A stretch of DNA of 64,000 nucleotides from Coccinella septempunctata (taxonomy: Eukaryota > Arthropoda > Insecta > Coleoptera > Coccinellidae): the NCBI RefSeq assembly GCF_907165205.1, contig NC_058193.1, positions 35,849,521 through 35,913,520 on the forward strand, in the 5' to 3' direction. The position numbers were made by a program, and so were the translations under genes. How positions within the stretch are numbered: the stretch's first letter is position 1; each line of letters starts with the position of its first letter. A model generated the notes under the pieces. It was not told the DNA's origin and searched no databases. It was given only the letters and a program-made list of their open reading frames with translations. This document shows positions 62,341 to 64,000 of this stretch, one piece after another.

Positions 62341-64000
62341 TGGGGGTTAGACCCCCCTAAAATGACCTATATGCTCCTCTGCCTGAAAATCAGGGTGTTC
62401 AACAACTGTTTTAGGATATGGAGTGTATAATACCTACTTTGTTGATTCCACCAAACCAAACAGTTGATGATTCCATAGAGAATTGCACTCCAGAGAGCAC
62501 TTCAAAGTGAACTGGAAAAAGAAAAATTGAAAAATAATAAAGTCTTTTTTTTTCAAAACAGTGTCTGATATCTGAAAGTTTGGTATGAAAATATAGGTTT
62601 TCGAATACGCTGAATCCACTGCAAGTATTCTCGAGAGCCTATCTCCCTTCGTTTAGATTTTCACCTTGAAAATGGCATTTTTCCAAAAATTGCAAATTTC
62701 AATCTGCGATATCTCCTGTTATATTCGTCTGATCCAATTGGGATTTCCGGTTTCGTAATCAGCGTTGATGAGGCTTTGATCCTAGCATAAAAACTCAATT
62801 TCGAAAATCTCGATTTTTTTGGTCAAAAATGAGCAAGGGGTTAGACCCCCCTAAAATGACCTATTTGCTCCTCTGCCTGAAAATGAGGGTGTCCTACTGC
62901 TGTCTTAGGATATGGAGTGTATAATACCTACTTTGTTGATTCCACCAAACCAAACAGTTGATGATTCCAAAGAGAATTGCATTCCAGAGAGCACTTCAAA
63001 GTGAACTGGAAAATGAAAAATGGAAAAATAATAAAGTCTTTATTTTTCAAAACAGTGTCTGATATCTGAAAGTTTGGTATGAAAATATAGGTTTTCGAAT
63101 ACGCTGAATCTATTGCAAGTATTCCCGAGAGCCTATCTGCCTTCGTTTAGAGTTTCATCTTGAAAATGGCATTTTTCCAAAAATTGCAAATTTCAATCTG
63201 CGATATCTTCTGTTATATTCGTCTGATCCAATTGGGATTTCCGGTTTCGTAATAAGCGTTGATAAGGCTTTGATCCTAACATAAAAACTCAATTTCGAAA
63301 ATCTCGATTTTTTTGGTCAAAAATGAGCAAGGGGTTAGACCCCCCTAAAATGACCTATTTGCTCCTCTGCCTGAAAATGAGGGTGTCCTACTGCTGTCTT
63401 AAGATATGGAGTGTATAATACCTACTTTGTTGATTCCACCAAACCAAACAGTTGATGATTCCATAGAGAATTGCATTCCAGAGAGCACTTCAAAGTGAAC
63501 TGGAAAATGAAAAATGGAAAAATAATAAATTCTTTTTTTTTCAAAACAGTGTCTGATATCTGAAAGTTTGGTATGAAAATATAGGTTTTCGAATACGCTG
63601 AATCTATTGCAAGAATTCTCGAGAGCCTATCTCCCTTCGTTTAGATTTTCACCTTCAAAATGGCATTTTTCCGAAAATTGCAAATTTCAATCTGCGATAT
63701 CTCCTGTTATATTCGTCTGATCCAATTGGGATTTCCGGTTTCGTAATCAGCGTTGATGAGGATTTGATCCTAGCATAAAAACTCAATTTCGAAAATCTCG
63801 ATTTTTTTGGTCAAAAATGAGCAAAGGGTTAGACCCCCCTAAAATGACCTATTTGCTCCTCTGCCTGAAAATGAGGGTGTCCTATTGCTGTCTTAGGATA
63901 TGGAGTGTATAATACCTACTTTGTTGATTCCACCAAACCAAACAGTTGATGATTCCAAAGAGAATTGCATTCCAGAGAGCACTTCAAATTGAACTGGAAA
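62341..64000 (+). repeat. 494-bp satellite, right array (runs off the window)
   Basis: Anchors GACCCCCCTAAAATGACCTA occur at 62,350, 62,844, 63,338 and 63,832, exactly 494 bp apart. Words shared with the left array (AAACAGTTGATGATTC, TGTTATATTCGTCTGATCCA, TTTTTTTGGTCAAAAATGAG) show it is the same family. Copies in this array agree with each other (GTGTATAATACCTACTTTGT, ACTTCAAAGTGAACTGGAAA) against the left array (GTGCATAGAATTTG, TTCGAAGTCAACTCG), so the arrays have been homogenised separately. At least 3.3 copies are present and the end lies outside the window. Confidence 0.95.

Noticed and set aside
1..64000. A previously undescribed multi-gene system
   Set aside because: The supported genes are known families in ordinary animal arrangement. 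The remaining signal is explained by transposons, satellites and fold-back repeats.

Overview
This is an AT-rich eukaryotic nuclear window with short GT-AG introns. It most likely comes from an insect, possibly a beetle, although the order is inference. The insect call rests on a MADF-BESS gene, a DOCK3/4-type (sponge-like) Rac GEF gene, irritans-like mariner copies, a Helitron and insect-type MITEs. No bacterial, phage, CRISPR or operon-like features were seen.

The coding part lies between 9.7 and 27.4 kb. Three genes could be assembled exon by exon with consistent reading frames. They are a two-exon MADF-BESS DNA-binding protein (9,775-12,311, +); the last 23 exons of a DOCK-family guanine-nucleotide exchange factor (15,256-22,362, +; about 1,802 residues visible, N-terminal SH3 exons not found); and a complete ten-exon Elongator subunit 2 gene (27,321-24,390, -; 790 residues). 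The DOCK gene and Elp2 are convergent, with a 2 kb spacer. Their jobs (actin remodelling through Rac, and tRNA wobble-uridine modification through Elongator) are not obviously linked, so this looks like ordinary animal gene neighbourhood. Two small exon-like segments at 30,461-31,009 may belong to a further + strand gene with long introns.

The rest (1-9.7 kb and 31-64 kb) is mostly non-coding and repeat-rich. It holds five decayed mariner copies (40.4-58.7 kb), a 175-bp tandem satellite (35.0-36.4 kb) with inverted copies at 50.6 kb, and a roughly 494-bp satellite in two arrays (49.2-50.55 kb and 62.3 kb to the right edge). There are several fold-back elements, a small Helitron inserted in one copy of a local direct duplication (46.9-48.2 kb), and non-LTR retrotransposon 3' fragments (7.2, 10.0-11.4, 60.0-60.6 and 60.7-61.4 kb).

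I found no convincing undescribed biochemical system. The most interesting items are repeat architecture: the satellite junction, the multimerised retrotransposon tail inside the MADF gene intron, the fold-back families, a recurring 19-bp word, and the Helitron with its near-empty-site control in the same window. All exon borders are read by eye and are not transcript-supported.
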